Positions 18,913 to 28,003 are shown, counted from the first letter of the stretch. The stretch is 64,000 nucleotides of DNA from Pseudomonas flavescens (GCF_013408425.1 NZ_JACBYV010000001.1:434001-498000); one strand, 5' to 3'. Made by a program: numbers and translations. The notes: generated by a model from the letters alone, not told the origin.

Positions 18913-19530
18913 ATGAATACATCGATCATCAAGGCAATCGAAGAACGGCAGACGATCAACCTGTTCGACGCCTCGCGCTGCATCGACGATGCCCAGATCC
19001 AGGAACTGGTTCGGCTGGCTACTACCGCGCCCACCGCATTCAATCTGCAGAACTGGCGCTTCATCGCTGTGCGCAGCGCCGAGGCCAAGGCACGTCTGCG
19101 CGCTATGGCCTGGGATCAGGCCAAGGTTACCGAGGCTGCAGTGACCTTCATCCTCTGCGGGCAGCTCGCTGACCATCGCTCCCTCGAGCGCCGGCTGACG
19201 CCCAGTGTCGAGGCGGGCTTCATGCCCGAGAGCATGCTGCCGCTCTGGGAGTCGGCGGCGAAGGGGCTGTATTTCGAGCAACCCCAGCGCCAGCGTGACG
19301 AAGCGATACGCACCGCCACCTTCGGCGCGGGTACCTTGATCCATGCAGCCAAGGCGATGGGCCTGGGTTCCTCGCCGATGATCGGCTTCGATGCCGAAGC
19401 GGTGGCGCAGGCGTTTTCCCTCGCCGAGGATGAAATACCCGTGATGCTGCTGACGGTAGGGCACCCGTTGCCCGGCAACTGGCCGCAGAAACCACGGCGC
19501 CCAGTCGAGGACGTGCTGACCCTGGTCTGA
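18913..19530 (+). CDS. Nitroreductase-family flavoprotein
   Basis: The 205-residue protein has the nitroreductase fold marks: an N-terminal helix and RQTINLFDAS, the FMN-binding LVRLATTAPTAFNLQNWRF (about 34-51), and a C-terminal flavin region GLGSSPMIGFDAEAV followed by a hydrophobic strand, VMLLTVGHP. Such enzymes reduce nitro groups, quinones or enals with NAD(P)H. Translation from ATG 18913 follows CCGGAG. It lies 85 bases after the SDR gene and is probably co-transcribed with it under the divergent LysR regulator. Confidence 0.88.
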   Translation: MNTSIIKAIEERQTINLFDASRCIDDAQIQELVRLATTAPTAFNLQNWRFIAVRSAEAKARLRAMAWDQAKVTEAAVTFILCGQLADHRSLERRLTPSVEAGFMPESMLPLWESAAKGLYFEQPQRQRDEAIRTATFGAGTLIHAAKAMGLGSSPMIGFDAEAVAQAFSLAEDEIPVMLLTVGHPLPGNWPQKPRRPVEDVLTLV

Positions 19531-19657
19531 CGTGCCGCTCAAGGAGAACCTGGCCCTGGCTGAACGGCCTCCTGAACCGCAGCCAAACCACCAGGTGAGG
19601 TGGCAGCTGTTTTGCGTTCGAATCTCGGCAGTTGGCTGGAGTACGCAGCATCACGCA

Positions 19658-20578
19658 TCAGCGCAAATGCCGTTCGATCCATTGCGCGACGTCGACGGTA
19701 TCGATCTTCGCTCGTGCGTTGTAGCTGTCCGCCTTTGGCCATGCGACGCCCTTGCCTTCGGCGAACACCGCCCGGTACTTGCGCAACGAGTCGTCGGGCG
19801 CTGCCGCCAGCTCGGCCTTGAGTGCGGGCAGCGTCCATTCCACGCGCTGGACCTGGCGGTCGAGTAGCCGATCGACGGTGTCCGCCAGTTGCCGGTAGGT
19901 GAGGGTGTCGCCCGCGGTGAAGACGACCTGATCGACCCGCTCCGGTTCGAACAGGATGGCAGCGGTCAGACGGCCGATATCTTCCGGCGTGGTGACCGTC
20001 ACGGCAGTTTCCCAGCTGCCCAACGCGCGCACGGTGTTCTGATCCAGGTCCACCACGCCGAACGCCGGCTCGAACAGAAAGCTGGTGAACATGCCGGTGG
20101 AGATGATCAGCCATTGCACCTTTGACTGACTGCGCAGCAGTTGGCGCACGTCCAGCTGTTCGTCGAACAGATTCTGCGGGCTGCCGCGGCCGATCACGTC
20201 GTAATCCACACCGAACTGCCAGGGTACAAAACGCTTCACATCCGACATCAGCGCTGCCCTGGCCAGCTTGCGCTGTATGCCTGGCCCGGCGGCGAACCCC
20301 AGGCAACTGACCAGCGTGTCGAAACCACTGAACAAGGCGGCGAGCGTCTCTTCGGCGTCGTTTGCGGCATCGGCCGACACGACCTCGATGCCCAGGTTGT
20401 CGAGTTCCTCGAGCGTCTGGCGTTTGCTTGGCGAGGTGGTGTCGAGGGCGGCTGCTCGCAGCATGACCGTTACCCGCGCTGCCGGCTGGGCGGCCAGTTC
20501 GCGCAGTACGGCCATGCCGAGTTCGCCGGCGCCGAGGACGAGAATGTTGTCGGTTTTAACGGGAGACTGTGGTTGCAT
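19658..20578 (-). CDS. NmrA/isoflavone-reductase-like NAD(P)-binding protein
   Basis: This 306-residue protein begins with a Rossmann motif, ILVLGAGELGMAVLREL (about 12-28). It has an atypical-SDR/NmrA layout: no YxxxK pair, the KRFVPWQFGVDYD segment, and TAGDTLTYRQLADTVDRLL toward the end. Related proteins are either redox sensors or reductases of aromatic compounds. It is divergent from an HxlR-family regulator, the common pairing in which an HxlR sensor of quinones or aldehydes controls an oxidoreductase. It converges on the nitroreductase gene with 127 bases between. Confidence 0.82.
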   Translation of the reverse strand: MQPQSPVKTDNILVLGAGELGMAVLRELAAQPAARVTVMLRAAALDTTSPSKRQTLEELDNLGIEVVSADAANDAEETLAALFSGFDTLVSCLGFAAGPGIQRKLARAALMSDVKRFVPWQFGVDYDVIGRGSPQNLFDEQLDVRQLLRSQSKVQWLIISTGMFTSFLFEPAFGVVDLDQNTVRALGSWETAVTVTTPEDIGRLTAAILFEPERVDQVVFTAGDTLTYRQLADTVDRLLDRQVQRVEWTLPALKAELAAAPDDSLRKYRAVFAEGKGVAWPKADSYNARAKIDTVDVAQWIERHLR

Positions 20579-20593
20579 CGGTTACTCGCAGTG

Positions 20594-20626
20594 AATGGTC
20601 AGTGATGTTTTTATCCTGTCACCATT
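20594..20626. promoter_or_regulatory. Possible HxlR operator
   Basis: AATGGT and ACCATT form an inverted repeat with a 21-base spacer in the divergent promoter region between the NmrA-like and HxlR-like genes. The match is imperfect beyond six bases per arm, so this is a weak candidate. Confidence 0.25.
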
Positions 20627-20663
20627 GGCGAACATTCAGAAGAAGGCACACGAGTGATACCGC

Positions 20664-21068
20664 ATGAACGCAATGACCGAAGAAGAGGTGATTCGCCTGT
20701 CTCAAGCCACCTGCGACGCACTGAGTGACGAGGACGACGGGCTCAAGCGCGAAGTCCTGACCCATGCGGGCAATCGCTGGTCACTGGGCATCGTCCATAC
20801 ACTGGGGGTAGAGGGAAAACTGCGGCACGCGGAAATCGGTCGCCGCCTGGCGGGCATTACCCAGCGCATGCTGACCCGTAGCCTGCGACAACTTGAGCGG
20901 GACGGATTGATCGCCCGTTGCGACCACGGCGAGGTGCCGCCACGTGTCGATTACGAGCTGACCCCGTTGGGGCGGAGTTTTCTGGTACGCATGGTGCCGC
21001 TGTGGACCTGGCTGCTGGAGCACGCTGAAGACTTTCGCGCAGCGCGTGTTCGATTCGACCAGGTGTGA
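20664..21068 (+). CDS. HxlR-family winged-helix regulator
   Basis: A 134-residue protein with the HxlR winged-helix core (about 30-115). It contains GNRWSLGIVHTLGVEGKLRHAEIGRRLAGITQRMLTRSLRQLERDGL, split over helix-turn-helix, and a wing, PPRVDYELTPLGR. There is no N-terminal Cys, the sensor used by some members, so sensing may differ. The gene is divergent from the NmrA-like oxidoreductase and probably represses it. The start could also be the second ATG four codons in. Confidence 0.88.
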   Translation: MNAMTEEEVIRLSQATCDALSDEDDGLKREVLTHAGNRWSLGIVHTLGVEGKLRHAEIGRRLAGITQRMLTRSLRQLERDGLIARCDHGEVPPRVDYELTPLGRSFLVRMVPLWTWLLEHAEDFRAARVRFDQV

Positions 21069-21136
21069 GCGTGCCGGGGCTTATCGACGCTGGTGGTGTT
21101 TGCTGCGCCTGACTGATCGAGGTGGGCGCCTGTCAC

Positions 21137-21580
21137 TCAAGGCGTGACCGGCTCGCCACGAAAACGCTGCAACTCTTCACGGGTCACCCGGCGGTCGCCG
21201 TCCGTGTCGGCGAGCAGCATCAGATCGACTGCAGCTTGCGCGTACTCCTGCTCGGTCACCTTGCCGTCGCGGTTGCCATCCCAGAGCTCGAGCGTTGCCT
21301 GTGCCACCGACGCCAGCACCTGGGCAGGCCAGACCATGTCAGGGTCACCCTCGGCGACCGTATAGGCTGCGATATCCTCTGCCGTGACGATACCGTCACC
21401 ATCGTGATCGATGCTGCGGAAGGTCGCTGGCGCCGCGGCTCGAGCTTCCTCGACGGATAGCGCGCCATCGCCGTTGCTGTCCTGCTCACGGAAAATCTCG
21501 TCGATCCCCGCTGCGGCCACGTTGCTGGCTGCGAGCGCTAGAAGCAGGCCGCTGGCGAGCGTGCGGGTAAGCGATGGCAT
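21137..21580 (-). CDS. Secreted EF-hand calcium-binding protein
   Basis: The 147-residue protein has a signal peptide (to about residue 23, SNVAAA) and four EF-hand loops: DSNGDGALSVEE, DHDGDGIVTAED, DGNRDGKVTEQE and DTDGDRRVTREE. The fourth loop has Arg instead of Gly at the sixth position, so binding there may be weak. It is probably periplasmic. The role is unknown; small EF-hand proteins of this kind are common in Pseudomonas. An AGGGAG ribosome site precedes the ATG. Confidence 0.87.
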   Translation of the reverse strand: MPSLTRTLASGLLLALAASNVAAAGIDEIFREQDSNGDGALSVEEARAAAPATFRSIDHDGDGIVTAEDIAAYTVAEGDPDMVWPAQVLASVAQATLELWDGNRDGKVTEQEYAQAAVDLMLLADTDGDRRVTREELQRFRGEPVTP

Positions 21581-21730
21581 GTTGAACTCCCTGTAGGTCG
21601 ATATGAGAAGGCGGCACGGTGGGCCGCTTCGCTCGGCACCCTAGCTGCGGCCGCGCTCATGTTCCATAGCTCACATGTGCTAGTCGGTGGGGTCGACCTG
21701 GCTGGCGGTGCATCACGCCGCCTGCGCCGC

Positions 21731-22216
21731 TCAGGTGCTGGTGCGGGCATTTCTCTTCTGCAGGATCATCGAGGCTTCGTTGTAGGCCGCCTGGAACGTA
21801 TCGCTGCCGATCCACTGCACTGCCGTGTCTTCGTCTTCATCGTGAAAGATCGCGCGGTAGACGATCAGCAGCCCCATCATGAAGTCGGTTGCCGGGTCTT
21901 CCTCTTCCTCGGCGATCACCAGCTCCAGCACCGGGTATTGCAGGAACACCAGGCTCATTGCCAACAAGCTGATGCCCTCGGCCAGTTTCATGGCCTGGAA
22001 CAGGTCATCGAAATGTGCCGGGTCGAAACCGTTCTCCTGAATATCCTTGAAATCGAAGGTGCTCAGGTCGATGTCGACATCATCGAAGGGTTCGTTGATC
22101 AGCGGGTTGGCCAGAACCGGGTGCAGGAGATTGGGCTTCGGCTTGCCCATACGGTTCTGCTTGGCCTTGGCTTTGGCCCGCTGGGCGCGTTTTTGCTGTT
22201 TGTCAGGGGAGGCCAT
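21731..22216 (-). CDS. Conserved hypothetical acidic cytoplasmic protein
   Basis: I do not recognise a family. The 161-residue product starts with a very basic tail (KQQKRAQRAKAKAKQNRMGKPKP) that could contact nucleic acid or the ribosome. The rest is acidic, with predicted amphipathic helices (AMKLAEGISLLAMSLVFLQYPVLELVIAEEEED). It has no signal peptide or clear membrane segment. It is monocistronic, between the EF-hand gene and the phytochrome gene. Codon use looks like its neighbours, which argues that it is real. Confidence 0.7.
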   Translation of the reverse strand: MASPDKQQKRAQRAKAKAKQNRMGKPKPNLLHPVLANPLINEPFDDVDIDLSTFDFKDIQENGFDPAHFDDLFQAMKLAEGISLLAMSLVFLQYPVLELVIAEEEEDPATDFMMGLLIVYRAIFHDEDEDTAVQWIGSDTFQAAYNEASMILQKRNARTST

Positions 22217-22357
22217 GGGGGCGAGGTCCTTGTCCGTGCAGCCAGGATAATCGGGCGCCCATTGTATTCGGTCTCCCGCGCACCTGGCAGCCGCTATCGA
22301 CCTGCCAGGCGCGAATGGCGGTTCGCGGTGTGGCCCGCGCGTCGATTGGGCAGAGGA

Positions 22358-24904
22358 TCACGATGGCCGATCGATCAAGCCTTGCAGGTTCACGAGAATC
22401 GAGGCGGCATCGTAGGGCTTGCGAACGATGCAGACGTCTTTCAGTTCGTCGGGAAGAGCGATGCTGTCGCCGTAGCCGGTCGCGAAGATGAACGGGATCT
22501 GCAGGCGCTGCAGTTCCTCGGCGACGGCCAGCGATGTGCCCGTGCCCAGATTGATGTCCAGCACTGCCACATCCGGTCTTCGGCTGGTGAGCAGTCTCAG
22601 TGCCTCGACTTCCGAGCTGGCCGTGATCACGTCCTCGACCCCGGCGTCGGCCAGGATCTGTTCGAGACCGACCGCAATCACCAACTGGTCCTCGAGTATC
22701 AGCACGCTGGAGTTGGCCAGGTCCTTGAGGTCCAGGGTCGGCAGGGCGATGAGCGCTGCCGGTTGCTCGGTCTCGGCCGGGTCTGCGAGAGAAAGATGTT
22801 TGGCCGGAATCTTGAAATGGCCCCTGAGGCCCTCAGGCAAAAATTCCAGGGCACTGGTGCCACCGAGGTCGAACGGGATGCTACGGTCGATCAGCACGGA
22901 GCCGAAGCCGGTATGCGCCGGTGCTCTGACGGGCGGGCCGCCGGCTTCTGTCCATGCGATATCGCAAGCGCCGCCAGCATCGACTGACCAGGTGACCACC
23001 AGCTTGCCGCTCGCGCGAGACAGCGCGCCGTACTTCGCGGCGTTGGTCGCCAGTTCATGGAGAACCAGTGCCATGACCGAGTAAGCCCGGGCATCGAGCA
23101 CCACATTGGGCCCGTGCAGCTCGATCGCATCGGCGGACGTGCGGTAAGGCGACAGTTCGGCATTGAGCAGCGCCGCGAGACTGCCACCGCCGTCGCCACG
23201 CACGACCTGATCGTGTGCCAGCGCCAGTGCCTGGATGCGGCCCTTCAAGGTCGCTACATAACCGCCGAGGGTTTGCGCCTCCGCGGTGGGGTGGGCCACC
23301 AGGGCGCCGATCAGCGCGAGGATATTCTTGACCCGATGGTTCAGCTCCTCGTTGAGCATGCGCTGGCGCACGTCCGCCTTCAGCCGCTCGTTGGCGAGCA
23401 GCTCGCTGTTGTGCAGCACGACCTCGACGATCGCAACGCGAATGGCCTCGCCGAACTGGCGGTCCTGCTCGGTCCAGGGCAGTGACTGGTGATGCACCGT
23501 CTCTTTCCAGATGGCGAAGCTCCTGCGAGGCGTCAGGCGTTCACCAAAGGATCCGCTCTCGTAGGTCTTGTTCGGGTCACCCGCCCAGTCCAGGGTTTCG
23601 ACCACTTCCTTGCGGAACAGGATCAGGTAGTCCCTTGGGTGCTGAGACATGGGAATGACCAGCACGCCCGAGACGTCCGAGGCGTAATCCTGGGCAGCCA
23701 CGTGCGCCATGGAAAGGCGATTGGAGGCCCAGGTACGGCCCTGCGCGACCCCTTCGATGAAGCTCAGCAACGCCGGAGCGGCGAGCTTGGGCGGGGTCAG
23801 CCCCTCCTCGGACCAGCGGCCCTGCAACAACATGCCGATCCCGTCGCAGGGGATCAATGCCTTGAAATCCGTGATGCGCGAGCGGAAGAACTCTTCCATG
23901 TCCGTCGCGCTGTTGGCATCGAGCAGCAGGGTATCGAGCACCTGACGGGTCTGGGCAACGGCCTCCAGCTTCTGCCGGGCGCGCAGCGTCTCGATATGCA
24001 TGGAAAGAAATTCGCCGAACATCTCGGCCGCCACCCGCTGCCCCATGGTCAGCGTGCGCGGTGCGTAATGGTGGCAGGCGATCAGGCCCCAGAGCGCCCC
24101 ATCGATGATGATCGAGATCGACATCGATGCGCCCACACCCATGTTGCTCAGGTACTCGCAGTGAATCGGCGAGACACTGCGCAGATGGGCGTAGGACAGG
24201 TCCACCGGCTCGCCCGACAGGTCCAGCGCGGGCAGCACCGGCACGCTTTTGAACCTGACATCCGAGATGATCCGGATCGGGTTGCGCAGGTACAGGGCGC
24301 GGGCCTGCTGAGGGATATCCGAGGCCGGGAAATACTGCCCCAGGAAACTCTCCAGGTCGCTGCGCTTGGACTCGGCAATCACCTTGCCGGCACCGTCGGC
24401 GCCAAGCTGGTAGATCATCACCCGGTCATAGCCAAGCATGGCGCGGACCATGCGTGCCGAATCGCGAAAGAGTTTGTCGGTCCGATCGATCTCGCGGACT
24501 TGCGCGATGAGCGTGCGGGCCAGCTCGATCGGTTCGGCGATGCTCGCGCCGCAGGGCTCGAACTCGATGATCGCGGTGCCCTTGAACAGATGCGCCGCGA
24601 TGTCGAAGGTCCGGCCCGACGCCAGCGTTAGGCCGAATGTCAGCACCGGGCGCGAGCCTTCCCGGGTACGGGCAAGCGAGTTGCGTATCGAATGAGCGGC
24701 CTCTACCCCGACCACCGCTTCCAGTCGCTGGTCGTTCAGATCGCCTGCCGCACCGAGCATGTCCGGGGCATTGGCGGAATGACGCAGGACGATGCTCGCC
24801 GATGCGTTGCAGGCCAGCAGGCAGCCGTGCGGCTGGATGCTGCCCGGAAATTGGATCGCCTCGCGATCACAGTTGGTCAGGTTAACGCGAGGTTCGAGAG
24901 TCAT
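22358..24904 (-). CDS. Bacteriophytochrome histidine kinase with C-terminal receiver (BphP2-like)
   Basis: The 848-residue red/far-red photoreceptor has PAS-GAF-PHY-kinase-receiver order. The biliverdin-attachment Cys lies at residue 12 in LTNCDREAIQFPGSIQPHG. The GAF domain holds FPASDIPQQARALY and SPIHCEYLSNMGVGASMS. PHY spans roughly 320-500. The kinase is HWE/HisKA_2 type (EELNHRVKNILALI and LHELATNAAKYGALS), and a receiver follows (about 725-848, phospho-Asp in AVLDINLGTG). P. syringae BphP2 has the same HWE-plus-receiver arrangement. No heme oxygenase gene is adjacent, so biliverdin must come from elsewhere. A GTG six bases upstream at 24910 is an alternative start. Confidence 0.92.
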   Translation of the reverse strand: MTLEPRVNLTNCDREAIQFPGSIQPHGCLLACNASASIVLRHSANAPDMLGAAGDLNDQRLEAVVGVEAAHSIRNSLARTREGSRPVLTFGLTLASGRTFDIAAHLFKGTAIIEFEPCGASIAEPIELARTLIAQVREIDRTDKLFRDSARMVRAMLGYDRVMIYQLGADGAGKVIAESKRSDLESFLGQYFPASDIPQQARALYLRNPIRIISDVRFKSVPVLPALDLSGEPVDLSYAHLRSVSPIHCEYLSNMGVGASMSISIIIDGALWGLIACHHYAPRTLTMGQRVAAEMFGEFLSMHIETLRARQKLEAVAQTRQVLDTLLLDANSATDMEEFFRSRITDFKALIPCDGIGMLLQGRWSEEGLTPPKLAAPALLSFIEGVAQGRTWASNRLSMAHVAAQDYASDVSGVLVIPMSQHPRDYLILFRKEVVETLDWAGDPNKTYESGSFGERLTPRRSFAIWKETVHHQSLPWTEQDRQFGEAIRVAIVEVVLHNSELLANERLKADVRQRMLNEELNHRVKNILALIGALVAHPTAEAQTLGGYVATLKGRIQALALAHDQVVRGDGGGSLAALLNAELSPYRTSADAIELHGPNVVLDARAYSVMALVLHELATNAAKYGALSRASGKLVVTWSVDAGGACDIAWTEAGGPPVRAPAHTGFGSVLIDRSIPFDLGGTSALEFLPEGLRGHFKIPAKHLSLADPAETEQPAALIALPTLDLKDLANSSVLILEDQLVIAVGLEQILADAGVEDVITASSEVEALRLLTSRRPDVAVLDINLGTGTSLAVAEELQRLQIPFIFATGYGDSIALPDELKDVCIVRKPYDAASILVNLQGLIDRPS

Positions 24905-25188
24905 TGGCACTGCCGGTTGATGGAAGGCCGGCTGCCTGAGTGGCTACCGAAGGAAATCGAGCGGTGAAAAACACCGCAAAATCAGTTTATAGGGCAATCC
25001 AGCGTTCGTCACTGCAGGACAACTCAGGGCGGTATCGCCGAGGTTCGGCGTGCTTGCACGACATTCATGACGATTGGCTGCACCCTCACCCTCCTTGGCA
25101 AAGAACCGGAAACAGTCGCTGGCCATGGCCTTTGCGGGGCCCGTACAGCGTTGGCCATGTCGGTACTGTTCATGAGGAAGCGAGCGCG

Positions 25189-25476
25189 ATGAACGAGTAC
25201 GAGAATCCAGATCACTCGGATGTGGCAGCCCGGCACTACCAGCAGACAGCCGAGCCATTCACTGCGCACTTTGCACGGGCGGCTGCACGAACGGGGGCGC
25301 AGGTGATGGACGGACAGGCACTCGACCCCGTTCTACGCGACGTGCTGTCGAGTCTGTTCGCTTCGTCAGCCACCGCGGCGTTCAGGCTGCATGCAGCACC
25401 GCCGCCATCCACTGGCGAGCCATACCGGCAGGCCGTTCAACGATCTCCTGTCAACCGGTCGTTGAGGTTCCGGTGA
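25189..25476 (+). CDS. Hypothetical protein, 95 residues
   Basis: I do not recognise this product. The ATG at 25189 is preceded by AGGAAG at 9-10 bases. The product is hydrophilic, with helical predicted segments (DVAARHYQQTAEPFTAHFARAAARTG) and an unstructured arginine-rich end. It overlaps the 3' end of the convergent gene by 26 bases. The frame is open further upstream to 24940, but without a better start. It could be spurious. Confidence 0.45.
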   Translation: MNEYENPDHSDVAARHYQQTAEPFTAHFARAAARTGAQVMDGQALDPVLRDVLSSLFASSATAAFRLHAAPPPSTGEPYRQAVQRSPVNRSLRFR

Positions 25477-26167
25477 GGTACGCAGGTTGCGTGTCGTGAA
25501 GCGGGCGCGCGATATTCAGGGCGTGTTTGACGGCCTGGAGTTCCTGAGCGGTGAAGCGTTTTCTGCCCAGACCGTAGTGGGTTCCGCCAGGGGTCATGTG
25601 CGATGAAAAGAGCCCGGTCAGCTCCTCGCCAGTCTGCTCCAGAAGCAGCTCCATATGGGCCTCGTTGCGAGTGTTCGCCACGAGATAGGTCAGCCCTTCC
25701 ACGGTCGACTTGCCGCACCACGACACCTCATCCCAGGCCAGCATGCTTCCTTCTTCGGTCCATATCGTGTGCAAGCTCCAGGTAGAGGTGCCCTGCGCCA
25801 ATCCTTCGAGTGCGGGGATCAGGCGCTCGCGCGAGAGGATCTCGAGTTGATACCTCTGCGTGTGGATGAGGGCGAAATTCGCATCCTCCGCTGTGCGCAT
25901 GGCAGCTGAGCCGGGGCTGATTACCCTGGCTGTCAGAAGATAGCTCGAGGCGATTTCCGAGGGTTGTTCGCTCCAGCCATTCAGGTCGGAAACAGGCGGG
26001 CACCATATGAGGCGTATGGTTTCTCCCATGCAGGGCTGATCATCTTTATCGAAGTGCGCGAATGCGGTGCCGGGTACGCTCGGCAAAAGGGCTTCGAGGG
26101 CAACGGTAGGAGCGCGGTGATCGATGTTCGGGCTATTGGGCCAAAAAATCGGGCAGTAGGTCTTCAC
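25451..26167 (-). CDS. Hypothetical protein, 238 residues
   Basis: I cannot name a family. The protein is soluble, with no signal peptide, and has a mixed composition with several Trp and Cys. The C-terminal half (ESLTYLVANTRNEAHMELLLEQTGEELTG as a region near 165-195) ends in an amphipathic helix rich in basic residues (LGRKRFTAQELQAVKHALNIA). It may be co-directional with the two small genes upstream on the same strand, which also lack clear function. Codon use and length support a real gene. Confidence 0.6.
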   Translation of the reverse strand: MKTYCPIFWPNSPNIDHRAPTVALEALLPSVPGTAFAHFDKDDQPCMGETIRLIWCPPVSDLNGWSEQPSEIASSYLLTARVISPGSAAMRTAEDANFALIHTQRYQLEILSRERLIPALEGLAQGTSTWSLHTIWTEEGSMLAWDEVSWCGKSTVEGLTYLVANTRNEAHMELLLEQTGEELTGLFSSHMTPGGTHYGLGRKRFTAQELQAVKHALNIARPLHDTQPAYLTGTSTTG

Positions 26168-26285
26168 GGATTGGCTGTCCTTCGCAAACCGGGTTGAGGC
26201 GTTGCATTATCGCCGTAAGGCACTGGAGAGCGCCCGTGCAGTTCGGGTGACCGTCATATGCGCTGCGGTCGGCTCAAGGCGGCTC

Positions 26286-26555
26286 TCAGTCATGGCGGGT
26301 CTTGAGAATTTCATCGCTTACGAAACCTATCCCGCATCGGTCGCAATACAAGCCACCGACCAGTTGTTCGAGTGGTGGTGGCTTCAGCGAATCGAGATTG
26401 CATTCATCGACGGCAAGCTGATCCGTACGTCGATAGCCCGCGCGTTCTTCACCATCGAAGCGCGCGTTCGGACTCAGCGCTCCTATCAGGATGTCTTTGG
26501 GCCTCACGTGCTGTGGCGATCCACAGCGAGGGCAGCACTGATTGTCTGGGGTCAT
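26286..26555 (-). CDS. Small zinc-ribbon-like protein
   Basis: This 89-residue protein has two CxxC knuckles, CPRCG near residue 8 and CDRCG near residue 71, which together could bind one zinc ion. The region between is hydrophilic and includes KPPPLEQLVGGLY. No function can be assigned. It lies 118 bases upstream of the 238-residue hypothetical gene on the same strand. Confidence 0.6.
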   Translation of the reverse strand: MTPDNQCCPRCGSPQHVRPKDILIGALSPNARFDGEERAGYRRTDQLAVDECNLDSLKPPPLEQLVGGLYCDRCGIGFVSDEILKTRHD

Positions 26556-26620
26556 GGCAGGGCCTGATTCGATCTGCTGGCAGCTTAGGCATGTTGAGGC
26601 CTTTATCTGTTCTCGAACGG

Positions 26621-27088
26621 CTACTGGCCTTTATGCCGGTCGTTCAGGTACGTGGCCATTGCGGCAAAGCGTCTGCGGGTTTCGGTCTCGAAGAGCTTGT
26701 TGACCATCGGATTCAGCAGCCACCCCAGCCATTGTGGACGCAGGCGCAAGCTGAACGTGTAGGTCAGTTCGGACTTGTCGTTGTCGAGGTCCCGATGATG
26801 CAGCGAGGCAGCCCACTCCTGGAAGCAGCCTTGAGGAGCCACCAGCACCGCGGCCGCTAGGTGAGGGGGCTTGTAGTTGACGAAGCGCGTACGCATGGCA
26901 AACAGGCGCTTCCAGCCACGGCCCTGATTACAGGAGATGGCACCTACATAGGGATGGCTGCTACCGTCCTCGACTGCAGCGTGGGACAGCAGGCTATCCC
27001 AGTGCATCCGCACCCGATGGTCGTGAAAGGCTTCAAAGGCCACTGCCGAGGGGCAGGGCATGATCAGCTTTATTTTGCGTATGGCCAT
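26621..27088 (-). CDS. SRPBCC/START-like polyketide cyclase-fold protein
   Basis: The 155-residue protein shows the helix-grip pattern. An N-terminal strand is followed by PCPSAVAFEAFHDHRVRMHWD, a beta-rich core (SELTYTFSLRLRPQWLGWLLNPMV) and a long C-terminal helix ending ETETRRRFAAMATYLNDRH. Members bind hydrophobic ligands or lipids. No catalytic residues can be pointed to. It is the first of a same-strand series with the zinc-ribbon and 238-residue hypothetical genes. Confidence 0.7.
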   Translation of the reverse strand: MAIRKIKLIMPCPSAVAFEAFHDHRVRMHWDSLLSHAAVEDGSSHPYVGAISCNQGRGWKRLFAMRTRFVNYKPPHLAAAVLVAPQGCFQEWAASLHHRDLDNDKSELTYTFSLRLRPQWLGWLLNPMVNKLFETETRRRFAAMATYLNDRHKGQ

Positions 27089-27388
27089 GCGTCAATGCTC
27101 GTCCGTTGGGCTTGCGAGGCGCCTACCCGTACTCTATCGCAACCTGCTCTGGAGCGTTCGCTTCGGGCAAGGGTGCTGCGCTGTGTATCTGGACGCGCGA
27201 TGGCAATTTAGACCACTTGAGCAGGAGTGGCTGCCCTCCGTATTCGCTTTCGCATCCCAATGCTTCACCAAGATTTAGCAGAAACGTCCCTTCATCGATG
27301 CGGTCGGTTGAAAGGCAGGCTGCTCGCGTGCTGATTATCCGCTGCTGAGCTTACTTGCCAGACGAAGATGTGAATGACGGAGGACGTG
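27089..27388. other. Intergenic region
   Basis: About 300 bases lie between divergent genes and should hold both promoters. The short plus-strand frames here have poor codon use and no ribosome site. I see no clear element. Confidence 0.5.
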
Positions 27389-27919
27389 ATGTTTCAGAAT
27401 CGCCACGGTGTTGGCCGGCAGGGTCGAAACGCAATGGTCTGCATGGCGCTGTTTTCCGCGCTGGCCCTTCAAGTGGGGTGTTCGGCGGAGGAGGAGACGG
27501 CCCAGGCCAAGGCCGTCACGCCGGGGGCATCCGTCGAGAGCGGGGCATCGACCAAGCTGGCGCCCTTGAGCGAGCAGGACATCACCGGGGCCAAACTGCC
27601 GGGTGAGTTGGTGTGTTCCTTCTCGGTGGCGGGTAATGCCTATCTCCATGTAGCGGGCAACGTTGCCAGTACGGCCGATGCGCAGGGCGTGGCGAAGCTC
27701 GGTGACCGTGTCGAGGCGATTCAGGCGCCTGGTGGCTTCGACGGCATGCTGCACGGCACGACGTTCAAAGGCGATCGACTGGCGATCGAGGTCAAGCTCA
27801 ATGGCGACGCGGAGGGTGGCGGCGGCGGTGAGTCGCCTCACCATGCCGCTACCGCGACCTACCTGCTCGAGGACAACCCGAGCCGCACCCTCGAGGGGCG
27901 CTGGCAATGCGGACCTTGA
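27389..27919 (+). CDS. Predicted lipoprotein of unknown function
   Basis: The 176-residue protein has a signal sequence with a lipobox, LQVGC, giving lipidated Cys31. The mature part is small and soluble, with Cys in LVCSFSVAGNAYLHVAGN and a final RWQCGP that could form a disulphide. A poly-Gly linker (EGGGGGESPHH) precedes the last strand. The ATG at 27389 has GGAGGA at short spacing; another ATG at 27374 is in frame. No family is recognised. Confidence 0.75.
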   Translation: MFQNRHGVGRQGRNAMVCMALFSALALQVGCSAEEETAQAKAVTPGASVESGASTKLAPLSEQDITGAKLPGELVCSFSVAGNAYLHVAGNVASTADAQGVAKLGDRVEAIQAPGGFDGMLHGTTFKGDRLAIEVKLNGDAEGGGGGESPHHAATATYLLEDNPSRTLEGRWQCGP

Positions 27920-28003
27920 ACCAGCCGAATCGGTCGCTCGTGTAGAGGCTCATGGCGATGCGGCGAGGACCACGATCACCACCGGGTGATTCGTGGCCTG
28001 TTC

